The notes under the pieces are model-generated. The model worked only from the letters and a program-made list of their open reading frames with translations, was not told where the DNA came from and made no database searches. A DNA stretch of 64,000 bases from Toxoplasma gondii ME49 (lineage: Eukaryota > Apicomplexa > Conoidasida > Eucoccidiorida > Sarcocystidae): positions 1,938,144-2,002,143 of the forward strand of contig NC_031480.1 of assembly GCF_000006565.2 (NCBI RefSeq), written 5' to 3'. Shown in pieces: positions 48,814 to 59,800 of this stretch (its first letter is position 1; every line of letters begins with the position of its first letter). The position numbers were made by a program, and so were the translations under genes.

Positions 48814-49357
48814 AGGCGCTGTCAGCGATCGCAGAGACATGCACGCAGTCGCCTGTCTAGGCCCAGGGGGGATTTTCGTGGCTTATAAAAGTGTGCGTCT
48901 GCATGCACAGACTGGAAGGGCTGGGACAAAACGATGCTTAGCGCGCATGCAGAACTGCCGCTGGGTCTGCAACTTCTTTCGGGGCGCCAGCCATTCTGTC
49001 ATCTCTTTCAGATGTCATTTGCCTCGAAACAGAGACCAGGGTGCCGGGGTCTTTGGCTGTAGGAACACCCTTGTGCACAGTTGCATGCACATTCGTAGAT
49101 CTGCAGGCGTCTGCATCTGGCGACATGTCTCTGCATCTACATGCTCTTGTACGTTGCGGGAAACACGCACGCACACATATGTATAAAGATCCATATGCAT
49201 ACACCTTGGTGTAAGTGTGCCGTGCAATACGGCGGAGTGATAAGCGAACACAGAGGAGACTCAGGGGTGCCTTTATCGGTTCGGACGTCGACCCCGTAAG
49301 AACAATGGGTCGCGGTTCGGGTCACAGCGTGGATAGCCGAATTGCAGAGAGTGCCCT
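48814..49357. other. Short region upstream of bS6
   Basis: About 540 bp between the long ORF and the first in-frame ATG of bS6. It contains TGCATGC at 48900-48906 and a TATAAAAG-like string near 48883-48890. An unresolved first exon of bS6 may lie here. Confidence 0.35.
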
Positions 49358-51358
49358 GTGATGTGTCAAGCGGAACAGTCTCTGCTGTTTTGTTTTTTCC
49401 TTGTTCCTCTTCCTTTCGCAGGCGGACATGGCCTTGCTGAAACTCGACTGTATCGGGTCGTTGCTCTCTTCCGCCCCGAGCTCTCAGTCCCGAAAATCAA
49501 GGAAGCTGTGCGCCCCTACGTGGATCAGCTTCAGCAGTGGCGCTGTAGGGAAACCCACGCGTTGTTTTCCAGTTCTTCGCAGGCTACCTGTGCACTTCAT
49601 TCGCGTAACGCGGGGGTCGTGGAAAGCAGAATCGAACTTGGATGGCATACCGTGTGCTTGCGTCTGTCGACTGATTCAGAGCTATTCATGTGTTTCTCTT
49701 CCCACCGTTTTTTTGTATTTCATCGACCGGATGATGAGACATCAACCATCCACCGGCTTGGACTAGAACTACTTTTTGCACTTACGGCCACTTGCACGCA
49801 TCCGGGCCGTGGCCCTCTGAACCTCCCCGCGCATTGTGATGCCTTGCCTCACAGCGCGCCTGGGACCCCGCAAACTGACTCACTCAATGGTTCTGGGAAA
49901 TGGAAGCTCGACGTAGTTTGTGGGAGAGGCACTCCGAACCTTGAGTCTCTGAAGGGATACAAAAGTCCTTCATTCTCTGGAGAAAGCCAGCTACAGATTC
50001 CTTTGTGCGTACGGATATGTGTGTGTGTGTGTGTGTGCAAGCAGTGGAGGAACTGTCACGAGTGTTTTTTACGAGTTCGTCCATTCAGATCTTGATTGCT
50101 TTGATCACCGAATCAAAGTTCCACTAGGTCTGCAGAGCAAGGCTAAGATAACCATCAGCCGTGAAGTGCACCCTCTGTTTTATCGCGTTCTGGCGTGTGT
50201 ATTCCTGGAGGAAAAGGGGCGCGTGAGGAGGCGCTCGTTTTTGTCGACACCGGTTTTTCTCTTGTTATGTGATAGCGCTCGCAGTCTGCGTTGTACTGCA
50301 CCTTTCTAATTCTGCCTTTACCATGTCTTTTTACTTCCTCAGGTCGAAGCCTTCGCGTAACCTACCGAGGATATCGTCGACTAGCGTACCGGGTGAAGAA
50401 GAAAGACAGTGCACATGTGGTGGAGATGACGTTTGATCTTTTGCCTTCCGCAGTTCACTACTTGCATGTGAAGCTGAACCTGGACGACAATATCATCAGG
50501 TAAGTGCCTCCTGAAAAAGGGTACTAACTGTGTACAAACGTGGAACGGTTTCTTTCTAAAACACCCCTACGCTGTAAGTAGAGAAAGGTCAGGCAGCGGA
50601 CGTGATGCCGGCTTTGTACGGAGGATACCGTAACTGCTTCTTCTTTCTAAACCTATCTATTGGGGTTTTGCAAGTTGTGTTTCGAAGAGCGAAGGCCATC
50701 TCCCGCGTCGTCCCGGGGGGCAGGTAACTTGCAACAAACGCAGGCAGTGTCGCAGACGCCTCGAAAAAAAAGTTACCACGTTATCTGTAGGCACTGTCTT
50801 TGTTCAAACGATGCACTAACTTCCCAGCTAAAAACCATCGTTCAATTAAATTGTCCTTCCCGTTTCGCGGTACAGACTTTTCGTGCTCAGTTAGGGACGG
50901 TAACACCGGCTTTCAGCTTCCCTAGGACCCGCAGGGGCCTTACAACTCTTCTTGCATGCAAGGCGGTACGCCTCGAAGGCGCCAGTCCAGTGTGCTTGTC
51001 AGGTTTTTGTGACAAACATTGGAGGAACAGTATCTAAAATATAACTGGCCGATTCATGGCCTCAAAGAACTGCAAATCAGTTTTTCAAGCAAACAAGGGG
51101 CCTCCGAGTCTCGTCTTTGTGTCCAGAGTTGGTTCGTTTTTTCAGCTGTTTCGTCGTTGTCATGTCGCTTCCTGCGGCTTGGGCCACCCGGCAAAATGTA
51201 GAGGTTTTGCCACTCTGTTTTTGTTCTCTGTTTTTAGGTTCATGATTCTGAAAAATCCGCCACTCCCCCGAAGCATCGTGAAGAGACGCCACACAATTCC
51301 TCCGGAGGAGTTCGAGGAACTCGTCAGATACAGCGGTCTCCCTGAGTCTCGGTCCTGA
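49358..51358 (+). CDS. Organellar ribosomal protein bS6, 4 exons including a 17-nt micro-exon
   Basis: bS6 sits on the platform of the bacterial-type small subunit; nuclear copies are imported into mitochondria or plastids. Exons: 49358-49536 (or from an acceptor at 49421/49422), 50045-50061, 50343-50499, 51238-51358; phases agree throughout. The ferredoxin-like fold reads LYRVVALFRPELSVPKIKEA and RPYVDQLQ, then HGGTVTSRSLRVTYRGYRRL, AYRVKKKDSAHVVEMTFDLL and HVKLNLDDNIIRFMILKNPP. This matches the S6 order, including the (G/N)-x-R-x-LAY signature and the NDAVIR-like helix-strand turn. The start is unsure. ATG 49358 gives a hydrophobic leader (CFFLVPLPFAGG), but the pyrimidine-rich tract ending TTTCGCAG at 49421 looks like a splice acceptor, so the true start may be upstream. 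Exon 1 would end at a weak donor (GTGGCG). The C-terminal extension of about 30 residues is basic. Mitochondrion versus apicoplast is open. Confidence 0.84.
50018..50037. repeat. (TG)10 microsatellite
   Basis: Twenty bases of TG repeat in the first bS6 intron, ending about 7 bases before the acceptor of the 17-nt micro-exon, where a polypyrimidine tract would normally be. Confidence 0.9.
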
Positions 51359-53845
51359 AGGATCTCCGAGTAGAACTGTTGATGTAGTGCAAAAATGCGT
51401 GGAGAAGCAAGCGAAAAGAGAGCTAAAGGTGGAAGGACTCAGAGGGAAACTACGCAGAGAAAAGTGGAAGATCTGATCGCGCGAAAAAATACGAAAGGTC
51501 ATACAGCAGCGCTACCCCTTCAGAGGGCGAACAGGAGAAAGTTTACGAAACTCAATGAATAAACAGACAGAACAAAACACAACGGGGGATAGACAAGACT
51601 GCGATGCCTAGAGTAATAAAAACAGCGAAGATAACAGTCTTCTCCAAGATGTCCCCCCAGCGTGAACATCCGTAGTCCGTTTTCCGATGTTCGCTGTCCA
51701 TAAGCTTCTTTGCTCATCAGTCAGAAACATTCCTTTTTCCTATTGCGAAAACGTCTCGGCAGCCCGCCCTCGTGACACATGCGAGATCGGTAAAACCGTC
51801 TGTCGGTAGGATCAGGCGTCTTATCTACGCATGTACCAGGATTTAGCGTCATCTTAAGGATTCTGCACATGACAGTTGTAAAAAAATTCTGGAATTAAAA
51901 CGCCGCACGCCCATGTGTAGGTCATGGTGTCGGCCGAGTTATCTCAGCTGCGGCAGAAGGGCTGATGAATGACGACCGCTAAGGCATCTCCGCAGTTTCT
52001 ATGTGGCAGTGCAAGAGAACAGAGTTGGCTGTGTACAAATGATGGCGTTCCGAAAACACTACCGTCACGTGCAGACAAGCTGTACCAATATCATAGTCAT
52101 TTGGCTAGTATTCTTCCCCCTCTCTCTCGTCAGTTCCTTTGTTTATCACGGCTTCCCGGTGCTTCCACGGAAGCTCACGTATAGGAGCTGTGGGCGCGAC
52201 ACAAGCGTACACACTTTCCACAGATCACGGTGTATTGTTTCTTGTTTCTGCAAATCGTGCAATCTTCTCTCGGAAGCTAATGGTATACAACAAATCCGTC
52301 GTCCAGCCGCTTAATAAAAGACGTATTGGATTGGCTGCACGCAGTCGAGTCCTCAAGCGGTTAGAGAGGTGCCGGATCGCGCTGCTCACTACACCAAATT
52401 CATTCACTTCGACGTATGCGGGTGTCGCTGAAAGCAGCATGTTTTCATTTCACGGCAAAGAAGCGCAAATGAAGAGGGAATATTTCACATTTCGAGGTGG
52501 TGATCAACAGGTGCGGTTTGGCATTCTCCACTTCAGAGCACAGAAAGTTGCCACGAGAAGAAGGGGCAGCGGCTGGAAATTTCAGGAAGGAATGAAAAAG
52601 GAGTTTCGGCTTTTCAGCGAAAAACTCTGTGGAGGTTCGAGCAGCTTGGCCACCGTCCTCCAAAACAAGAGAACCCTAGCCTCAACATTTTGGCAAGATC
52701 TGCCACTTTGCTTGGGTCCAACGAACATCTGGTGGTACACCTTGAAGCGTTCTTTAAACCTGAGATCGAATACTTCTCGATGTAGAGGTGGGGAGCGAAC
52801 GCACACGCGTCTCTGATGTCCGGCTAGAACCATCACATGAGGAAACATTGCACGCGACACGTTCAGGACGTCCCAAAATGCCAAAGAGCGCGCCTCACGC
52901 CGATGTATGGTCCACCGTCTACAACCACACCCCTTCATGCTGTCGTTTATTTCGACGTTCGGCTCTGTGCAAGCTACATATTCTTTAAAAAGGAACAGCA
53001 GAGTCTCTATACAAGCACGAATACAGGAGTGCACGAAACCATCGTACACGAACACGGAACGAATACGATGGTGAGAGCTGTCTCGCGGCTTGCTTCTTCT
53101 CTCTCCAGTCTCTCTACGTCATTAACAAGATCAAACAGAAAGACCTCACATTTCTCCACCCTTTAAAGGACACTGACCGTTGCCTCTTCCCTGTTACAAC
53201 TTCGATGGAAACTGTCAAGGAGCACCCTCTCGACGAATCTGACAGGCACGGCTTCCCCGTTGGCGATTCACGCAGTCTCGTTTGCGGCCTGGGGCAAGCT
53301 CATAATTAAAAAAATTTTTTATTTATGGACAGAAGAGAAAAGGCAGCATCATGGCTCACGCACTTGCCATATCAGTCTTCTAGCCTCAACTTTCCCCTCG
53401 AAAACATGTCACTCCTCAACATCACAACTCTTCATTGTGAGACACTGCCCTTCTTCCCTGTTCTGGCTCCGCTGGCTCGCGATCTCTTCCTTCCTGCTAG
53501 CCCGCAACTCTAGTGCCACTTCCCTCGCCCGGGAGCCAACGAAAGTATTTTGTGGTTTCTGCAATCGTGAATGACTCTCCAAAAGCGGTAACGCATTTAA
53601 TTTTCCCCACAAAATTGCCACAGTTTTTCACGACGAAAGAGGCTGGCAAGCGGGCTGCTCCGAAACCGGCATCGCCGCCTGCCTCTGCTATTTCTGTTTA
53701 TCATTTCTCTCAGTGGCCACGGCTCACAGTCCTATCGGTTGACTTATCTTTGTTTCTCCTTTTAGTCCATATGCTCGCCAATTTGCACTCCGAATACATC
53801 AAGTCCACGAACAGGAGCGTTTTCCCCGTCACCGAGAACTAGAAC
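51359..53845. other. Convergent intergenic region with one unexplained ORF
   Basis: About 2.5 kb between the bS6 stop (+) and the stop of the large repeat gene (-). It should hold two 3' UTRs. The only notable item is a plus-strand ORF at 52139-52816, listed separately. Confidence 0.45.
52139..52816 (+). CDS. Candidate hypothetical ORF (225 codons), unsupported by similarity
   Basis: A 225-codon open frame in sequence of balanced composition, longer than expected by chance. The first codon is not ATG; the first internal Met is near residue 49. The product would be basic (many Arg and Lys) without membrane segments or recognised motifs. A 157-codon ORF overlaps it on the minus strand, so strand choice is unsure. 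It may be a real small gene, an exon or chance. Confidence 0.22.
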   Translation: MFITASRCFHGSSRIGAVGATQAYTLSTDHGVLFLVSANRAIFSRKLMVYNKSVVQPLNKRRIGLAARSRVLKRLERCRIALLTTPNSFTSTYAGVAESSMFSFHGKEAQMKREYFTFRGGDQQVRFGILHFRAQKVATRRRGSGWKFQEGMKKEFRLFSEKLCGGSSSLATVLQNKRTLASTFWQDLPLCLGPTNIWWYTLKRSLNLRSNTSRCRGGERTHTRL

Positions 53846-56800
53846 TCATACAACATCAAATAACCCGAGCTCCTCGTACTCGGGTGTCACCATCTCTTCA
53901 GCTGATGCGAAGCCATCGTAACCGAGGTTCATCAGCTCACGCGTGTTTTTCATCAGCGTGTAGTCATCCAGCGAAGCTGGATCCTCAACATCGGGTGTCG
54001 GTGTCTCTTCGTCCTCGGGCATCATTTCCTTCTGGCGGGTAAACATCATTGCCTCCGAGTGCATCGGTGTTACGGATTCGTCCTCCTCAGGCATCATGTC
54101 CTTCTGACGCGCAAACATCAGAGGTTCCGAGTGCTTCGGTGTCACGGATTCGTCCTCCTCAAGCATCATGTCCTTGTGACGCGCAAACATCAGAGGCTCA
54201 GAGTGCTTCGGTCTCACGGATTCGTCCTCCTCAGACATCATGTCCTTGTGACGCGCAAACATGAGAGGCTCAGAGTGCTTCGGTCTCACGGATTCGTCCT
54301 CCTCAGACATCATGTCCTTGTGACGCGCAAACATCAGAGGCTCAGAGTGCTTCGGTCTCACGGATTCGTCCTCCTCAGACATCATGTCCTTGTGACGCGC
54401 AAACATCAGAGGCTCAGAGTGCTTCGGTCTCACGGATTCGTCCTCCTCAGACATCATGTCCTTGTGACGCGCAAACGTCAGTGCCTCCGAGTTCTTCGGT
54501 GTCACGGATTCGTGTGCCTGAGGCATCATGCCCTTCTGACGCTCAAACGTCAGAGGCTCCGAGTGCTGCGGTCTCACGGATTCGTCCGCCTCAGGTATTA
54601 TTTCCTTCTGACGCTCAAACGTCAGTGCCTCCGAGTGCTTCGGTGTCACGGATTCGTGTTCCTCTGGTGCCACGGATTCTTCTGCATCTAGTGCCACTGA
54701 TTCGTGTCCATATGGTGCTACTGATTCTTGTCCATCGGATGTCATTGATTCTCGTTCTTCGGGTGCCTCTAATACCCATCCTTCTCGTGTCATTAATTCC
54801 TGGCCTTCGGGCGTCATCAGATCTGGTCCTTCGGATGTCATTAATGCCTGTCCTTTTGGTGTCGTTAAATCCTGTCCTTCTCGTTTCACTGATTCCTGGA
54901 CCGTACGCCCGAATGGCATCCGCTCTTCAGGCAGGATTGCCTCTGGGGTTTCTGGCGCTCTTGACTCTGGGGCCTTGGACACCCCTGGATCCTGCTCCTT
55001 CGGCGCCACTTCCTCTTCGTTCGACGACAGCGAGTGGTCGTTGTAGAGCGGCAGCGCGTTCGGCTCCGGCGGTGTCCATTTGCCTTCCTCAGAGCGGTGG
55101 CGTGTGTGTGGCGTTCCCTCAAGTGCATTCTCAACGAGCAGGTTCGGCATTTCGAGTACCTTTGGGCGGCGTTTCTCTGCGTCTAGGACCTCTACAGTTT
55201 TCTTCACCGAGAGGTTGGCAGCGGCGGCAGGGTCTGTCTTCTTGCTGGTCGTCCTTTTGACTTTGAGTTTCTTCTTTTCCGCCACGTGGTTTCTCGTGGG
55301 CATGAGATTCACCTGCTTCCACGCCTCTTCCATCCGGTCCCCAGCGAAGAAACGCTCGCCCAAGAACGGAGTTTGGTCACTGGAAAGCGTCACGAGGATT
55401 TTGCGCCCTCGCAGTTCACTGGCGTACAGCCTTGGAATGACTCGCGTCTCCATCAGCGACCCGACGCGAGTCACAATGCTGGGCATGGTTGCACACTCGA
55501 CGGCCGCCTCCGCCTCGCCTGCCTGTACGCCCTTGATGTAGAAGGGGTCCTCGTTGCCTCCATTTTGCTGCTTTCGCCTCTTTTCTTCGCCGTGGACATG
55601 CACCTTCCAGAACTGCTCTCTGCCGCCACGCGACTCTGGGTTGCCGACGTCGCTGTGGCTGCTCCGCAGGGAGGCATCGAGGAGATCGATCGAGGACGTC
55701 GAGGACTTCCCGAACTTCACATGCACGTTGGCGATCCATCTCGACGCCTCACCCGCGCCGGACGTTCGACCCCACAAGCCTGCTTCTGCTGTCGCTGTTT
55801 GCATGGCGGACATAACTGGTTGGTAGTGCGGGAAGGCCTCGGCTGCCGCCGCCTTTGCAGTCTCTTTCAGGCGCCTGAAACACCGAAGGCAACGAACAGC
55901 GGACCTCAGTCTAGTTCGAGACCTCGTGCCTGAGGACTGCAGCGGGGGTCTGCACTTTCGAACAGAAACAAATGCGCTGTAGCCCCCACCCAAAAGCCGG
56001 AACCACTGCGCTACTGAAAACGAAAAAACACAATATTTGCAATATAACCGTAGACGATAGAGAACCTGTCCTTCGAGCAACGGATCAAAGAAAGTTTCAC
56101 ATTTGCAAAAGCCCTTTCCCACAGCTTGGCTGCCTAGAGCCGGACAACGCACACTCCAACCAAAAGGGTGAGGAAACAACGTGGAACGACAAAGAAGCGG
56201 CAAATTCTACCGAAGGGAAACTGAAGCACCAGCGAGACACGTGTCTCTGGTAAAGCTGTCTCCCGTGCTCGCGTCGCGGCACCCGGCGAAAATCTTCTTT
56301 GTTGGAATTCAGAGAAGAGCAGGAACTACACAACGACGCCTTTGAAAGAGGCAGCCGCCTCTGACGGAAGTATAAATGTGCACCGTATGCACACAGAGAA
56401 CCGAAATCAGCTATGACGCTGAAAGAACGGGAAGTAGGCCGACACAAATGGAACGAATTAGCGAGTTGCATGAAGTCGGTAAGCCGTGAGGTAGATCAGA
56501 AGGAGCGACACAGCAGTGGAAAGACAGCGCAGACGATGAGAATAAGACACACAGATGCAGGCATGTTGCTTAAGAGCGACTGAAGCACGGAAAAGTATTT
56601 CGAGTTTTGGAGTGTGGTTTCTTGTCAGATTGTCATGGACTTCCATGATGGGAGAAGCGAAAGAGACACGCTGCTTGAGCTACTCGAACATCTCTAGCAG
56701 CTGTCAGCTGTTCGTCCAAGCTAGGAAACCACTGTTCCTTCTCGGTGCGTCAGAAAGCAGACACACGTAAGAAGGAAGACGCGACTTGCGGCAAACGACA

Positions 56801-59800
56801 AACCACTCAAGGGAAAGTTTATGAAGCAACGTACGTGAGTTTTGACTGCGTCCTCGTCGCGTAACTGTAGGCTGCCACCGCCGCTAGACCAGCCGCTGGA
56901 TACCCAATCAAATACACGGCGCGCTCGAGAACGGAGACAGGGGGCACAGCGAACTCGTTGCTGCCCCGTCGACGCGAGGGACAGGCCGCAACGTGGATGC
57001 GAATCAGCAAGACATTTTCCCTGCAAGCATGCGCGGCAACAGCAGCTTACACGTGCCTACCGCATCTGGTGTACAACACCACTCGATGCTGCACCGTGTA
57101 AATATAGACAGCAGAACTGCAACGTTCACCCTCCACAAACTGGACCGCTGGCGGCCGCTTTAAGCGCTGAAGTTCATTGATCCACAACGGCAAAGGTGTC
57201 CGTATCGGTTATGGCTGGGCTTAAAATATGTATCCACAAAGAGCTTATTTAGAGTATCCCACAATACCCTGCTTACTTTTCCGTTCTACTGGTGCGTGGT
57301 ATTAAAACGGTTCCACTTCTCCTACGCCCTTCCGACACGCAAAAAACTACGTCTTCATACAGGTTGACTGCCAACAGATCCGCACACTGCTCGATCTACG
57401 TCCACTCGCATGTAAGCGCGGACGTCCAAACAGGAAAACAGGAAGGTGATCACAGAGCCACTCTGGTAGTGTGGAGCAGCATGTGGTGATTCACTCACAG
57501 TTGAAGTGGAACTGTGCCTTGCCACGCACTGGCTTGCACAACCTCTGGCTGACCCGTGGAAGACCTTGACATGGTACATTCAACTAGATGCATTCAGATT
57601 ATCTTTTTAAGACTACAACCTATTCATCTGCTCATTTCGAGAAAACCTTGTACATTTATCTGATTCAGATGTTACTGCTTTCTACTGAGGCGACCTGAGC
57701 TGGTAATTTTGGACTCCTCAGTCCCTACCCACTGAGCTCCTTCAACTATATTACTTGTGAATACAAATGTCAGATAGGAGCACAAACGAGTCAGGCGACA
57801 ACAAACCGTAGAAACAGAATTGATGCCTCAATGCACTGCGCGGGGCCGTCCTCGCACGGTCTCCTTTGACGCGGCATGCAGAACTGCAGTTATCGAGACT
57901 ACAGGCGGCCTCATCAACTGAAAGGTTTCTTCAGCAACTGATCAACCCCATCCGCTGCCTTGTTCCCACTACGCGCCGAATGTGTTACTGTGGCACATCT
58001 ACTATCTCTGTAATAAAAAGCTGCGTGACCGTTCCTCGTGCATGTGCTCGCGACGTTCAACCCCGTCCCAGTCCACCGTTTGCGTATCTACATCATTGCG
58101 GAATTTTTCGAGCACCAAAACCGCAAAGCGATCCACTGAGTGCACTCGATAAGTTGTCCGGGACTCTGACAGCAGCTTAGAAAGAGCACGTCAAACTCAC
58201 TGGAAAAAGGAGCTTAGAGGAAGAAAGAGTGGTGGGAGTTCTTGAGCGAAAGCGGTCTCGACGTCGATTTGGTGCTTGTCCATCAGTCTCCGGTTGTAGG
58301 ACGTGGCCCACTTGGACGCGTTGGAAACGTACATCTCGTGTTTTAGCGTCATGAGTTGCTTCCAAAACCGGCTCCCGAGAGGAGCGTGGACGAACGAGTC
58401 GAGCGCTGTGCAGCTGGGCATCTGAGGCGCTCGCTTCTGCGCGTCCGCTTGCTTCTTCGTGCTCTGTTTTCTGTCGCCCTTTGTTTCCGTCTTGCGAGAG
58501 AAGTCGGCAGTGCAGACGCCGTCCAGATGCTGGACAAGCGTCTCGACGCTGCTCTGGGTCAACTGAAGACGCCGCAACTCGCCCCCATTCCCCGCTTGGT
58601 AGCGCAGGGGTAGCCCATCTGTTCGCGGTCCGAGGTAGACCACCAAGACCTTTCGCTTTCCCACGGCCGTTGGAAACAGAGCTGCGCTCTCAGAGCGGGT
58701 GCCCGGCGTCGTTCCACTCTTCTGACCAGATTCTTCGACTCGGCTTGACGCCAGCGTTTCTTCGTTGTCACTGTTGAAGCCCGGTGTTTCGAGCTTCCGC
58801 CCCGCTGTCGCTGAGACCTGCGTCTCAACCGAGTTCAACGTCGGCAAGGAGACCTCAGGCGGAGAAGAGGGCGTGTGTATCGTTTCCCGGTCTCGCTCTG
58901 CGCCCTCGTCGCCGCCGTCTGCGAAAACGTTCCTCTGAGGAGCGACGCACCACTCGGACAGCTGAGTGCTGGACTGATTGAGGCAGCACACAAACGGGTT
59001 GAAGCCGCCGTAGACTCCGTTCCCCTTTTCTCTGTTCATCTCCCCTTCCTCAGGCTTGCTCTCGCCCTCGCCTCGAGTCTCCTGTTGCACATGTATGAGC
59101 AAAGCAAGGCCGTCCTCAGCCGGCACACGTAGGTCCTGCTCGTCTGCCTGGTCTTCTGGACTCCCCGACTCCACCGTCTCGGTAGACGATGCAGCGCCTC
59201 TCTGACCTGCGCGCTTCGCCCGCTTCTCTGCTTTCTTTATCGCCACATCCAGCGGGAGGGCTCTGGTCGGCTGAAACCGCGAAAGCGTGTCATACTCTCT
59301 GGCCTCGCTCGGCAAGACCTTGCTGCCGCTCCACGCGCCGACCAAGTCCGCGTCGTCACCCACGGGAGAGAGAGAAGGGAACGGCGGCTGGAAGTCTGTG
59401 TAGGTTTTCATGAACTGTGCCCCGTACTCCGCGTACGATACGAAAGGGCCGAACCCAGTGACAGGCTCTGAAACGGGGTAGAACGTCGGCACTGAAGTGA
59501 TCTGGTGGTCGGCTGAGAAGAAGTACGACTCGATGACCAGGCCGCTGACTCGTAAGACGTAGTATCCGCCTTCCTTCGATGCTGCTCTCGAAGTCTCTTC
59601 CACTCTGTCCGTGCTCTCCAGCCTATGGCTGTCCTCCGCGTGGGCCACCTCCTCGCTGAAACGCTGCAGCCGCATCTGCAGCTCTTCCTCGTCGCGAGGG
59701 TCTCCCTCCTCGCGAGGATCTTTCTCGCCATCGGCGACATCGGCCGCAAGCTGCTTTGCGTCGAGCACCTCGGCAACTCTCGTCGCCGGGTTCTCGGCCT

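Noticed and set aside
48883..48890. TATA-like string upstream of bS6
   Set aside because: Coccidian promoters are not known to rely on a TATA box and the spacing to the start is unknown, so it is mentioned only as context.
51019..51201. Possible extra bS6 exon (EEQYLKYNWPIHGL)
   Set aside because: Exons 50343-50499 and 51238-51358 already join in frame at the right point of the S6 fold; adding this segment would break the family alignment.
54059..55260. Plus-strand ORFs of 210 and 259 codons
   Set aside because: They are antisense shadows of the 24/72-bp repeat array, whose period is a multiple of three, so open frames recur on both strands.
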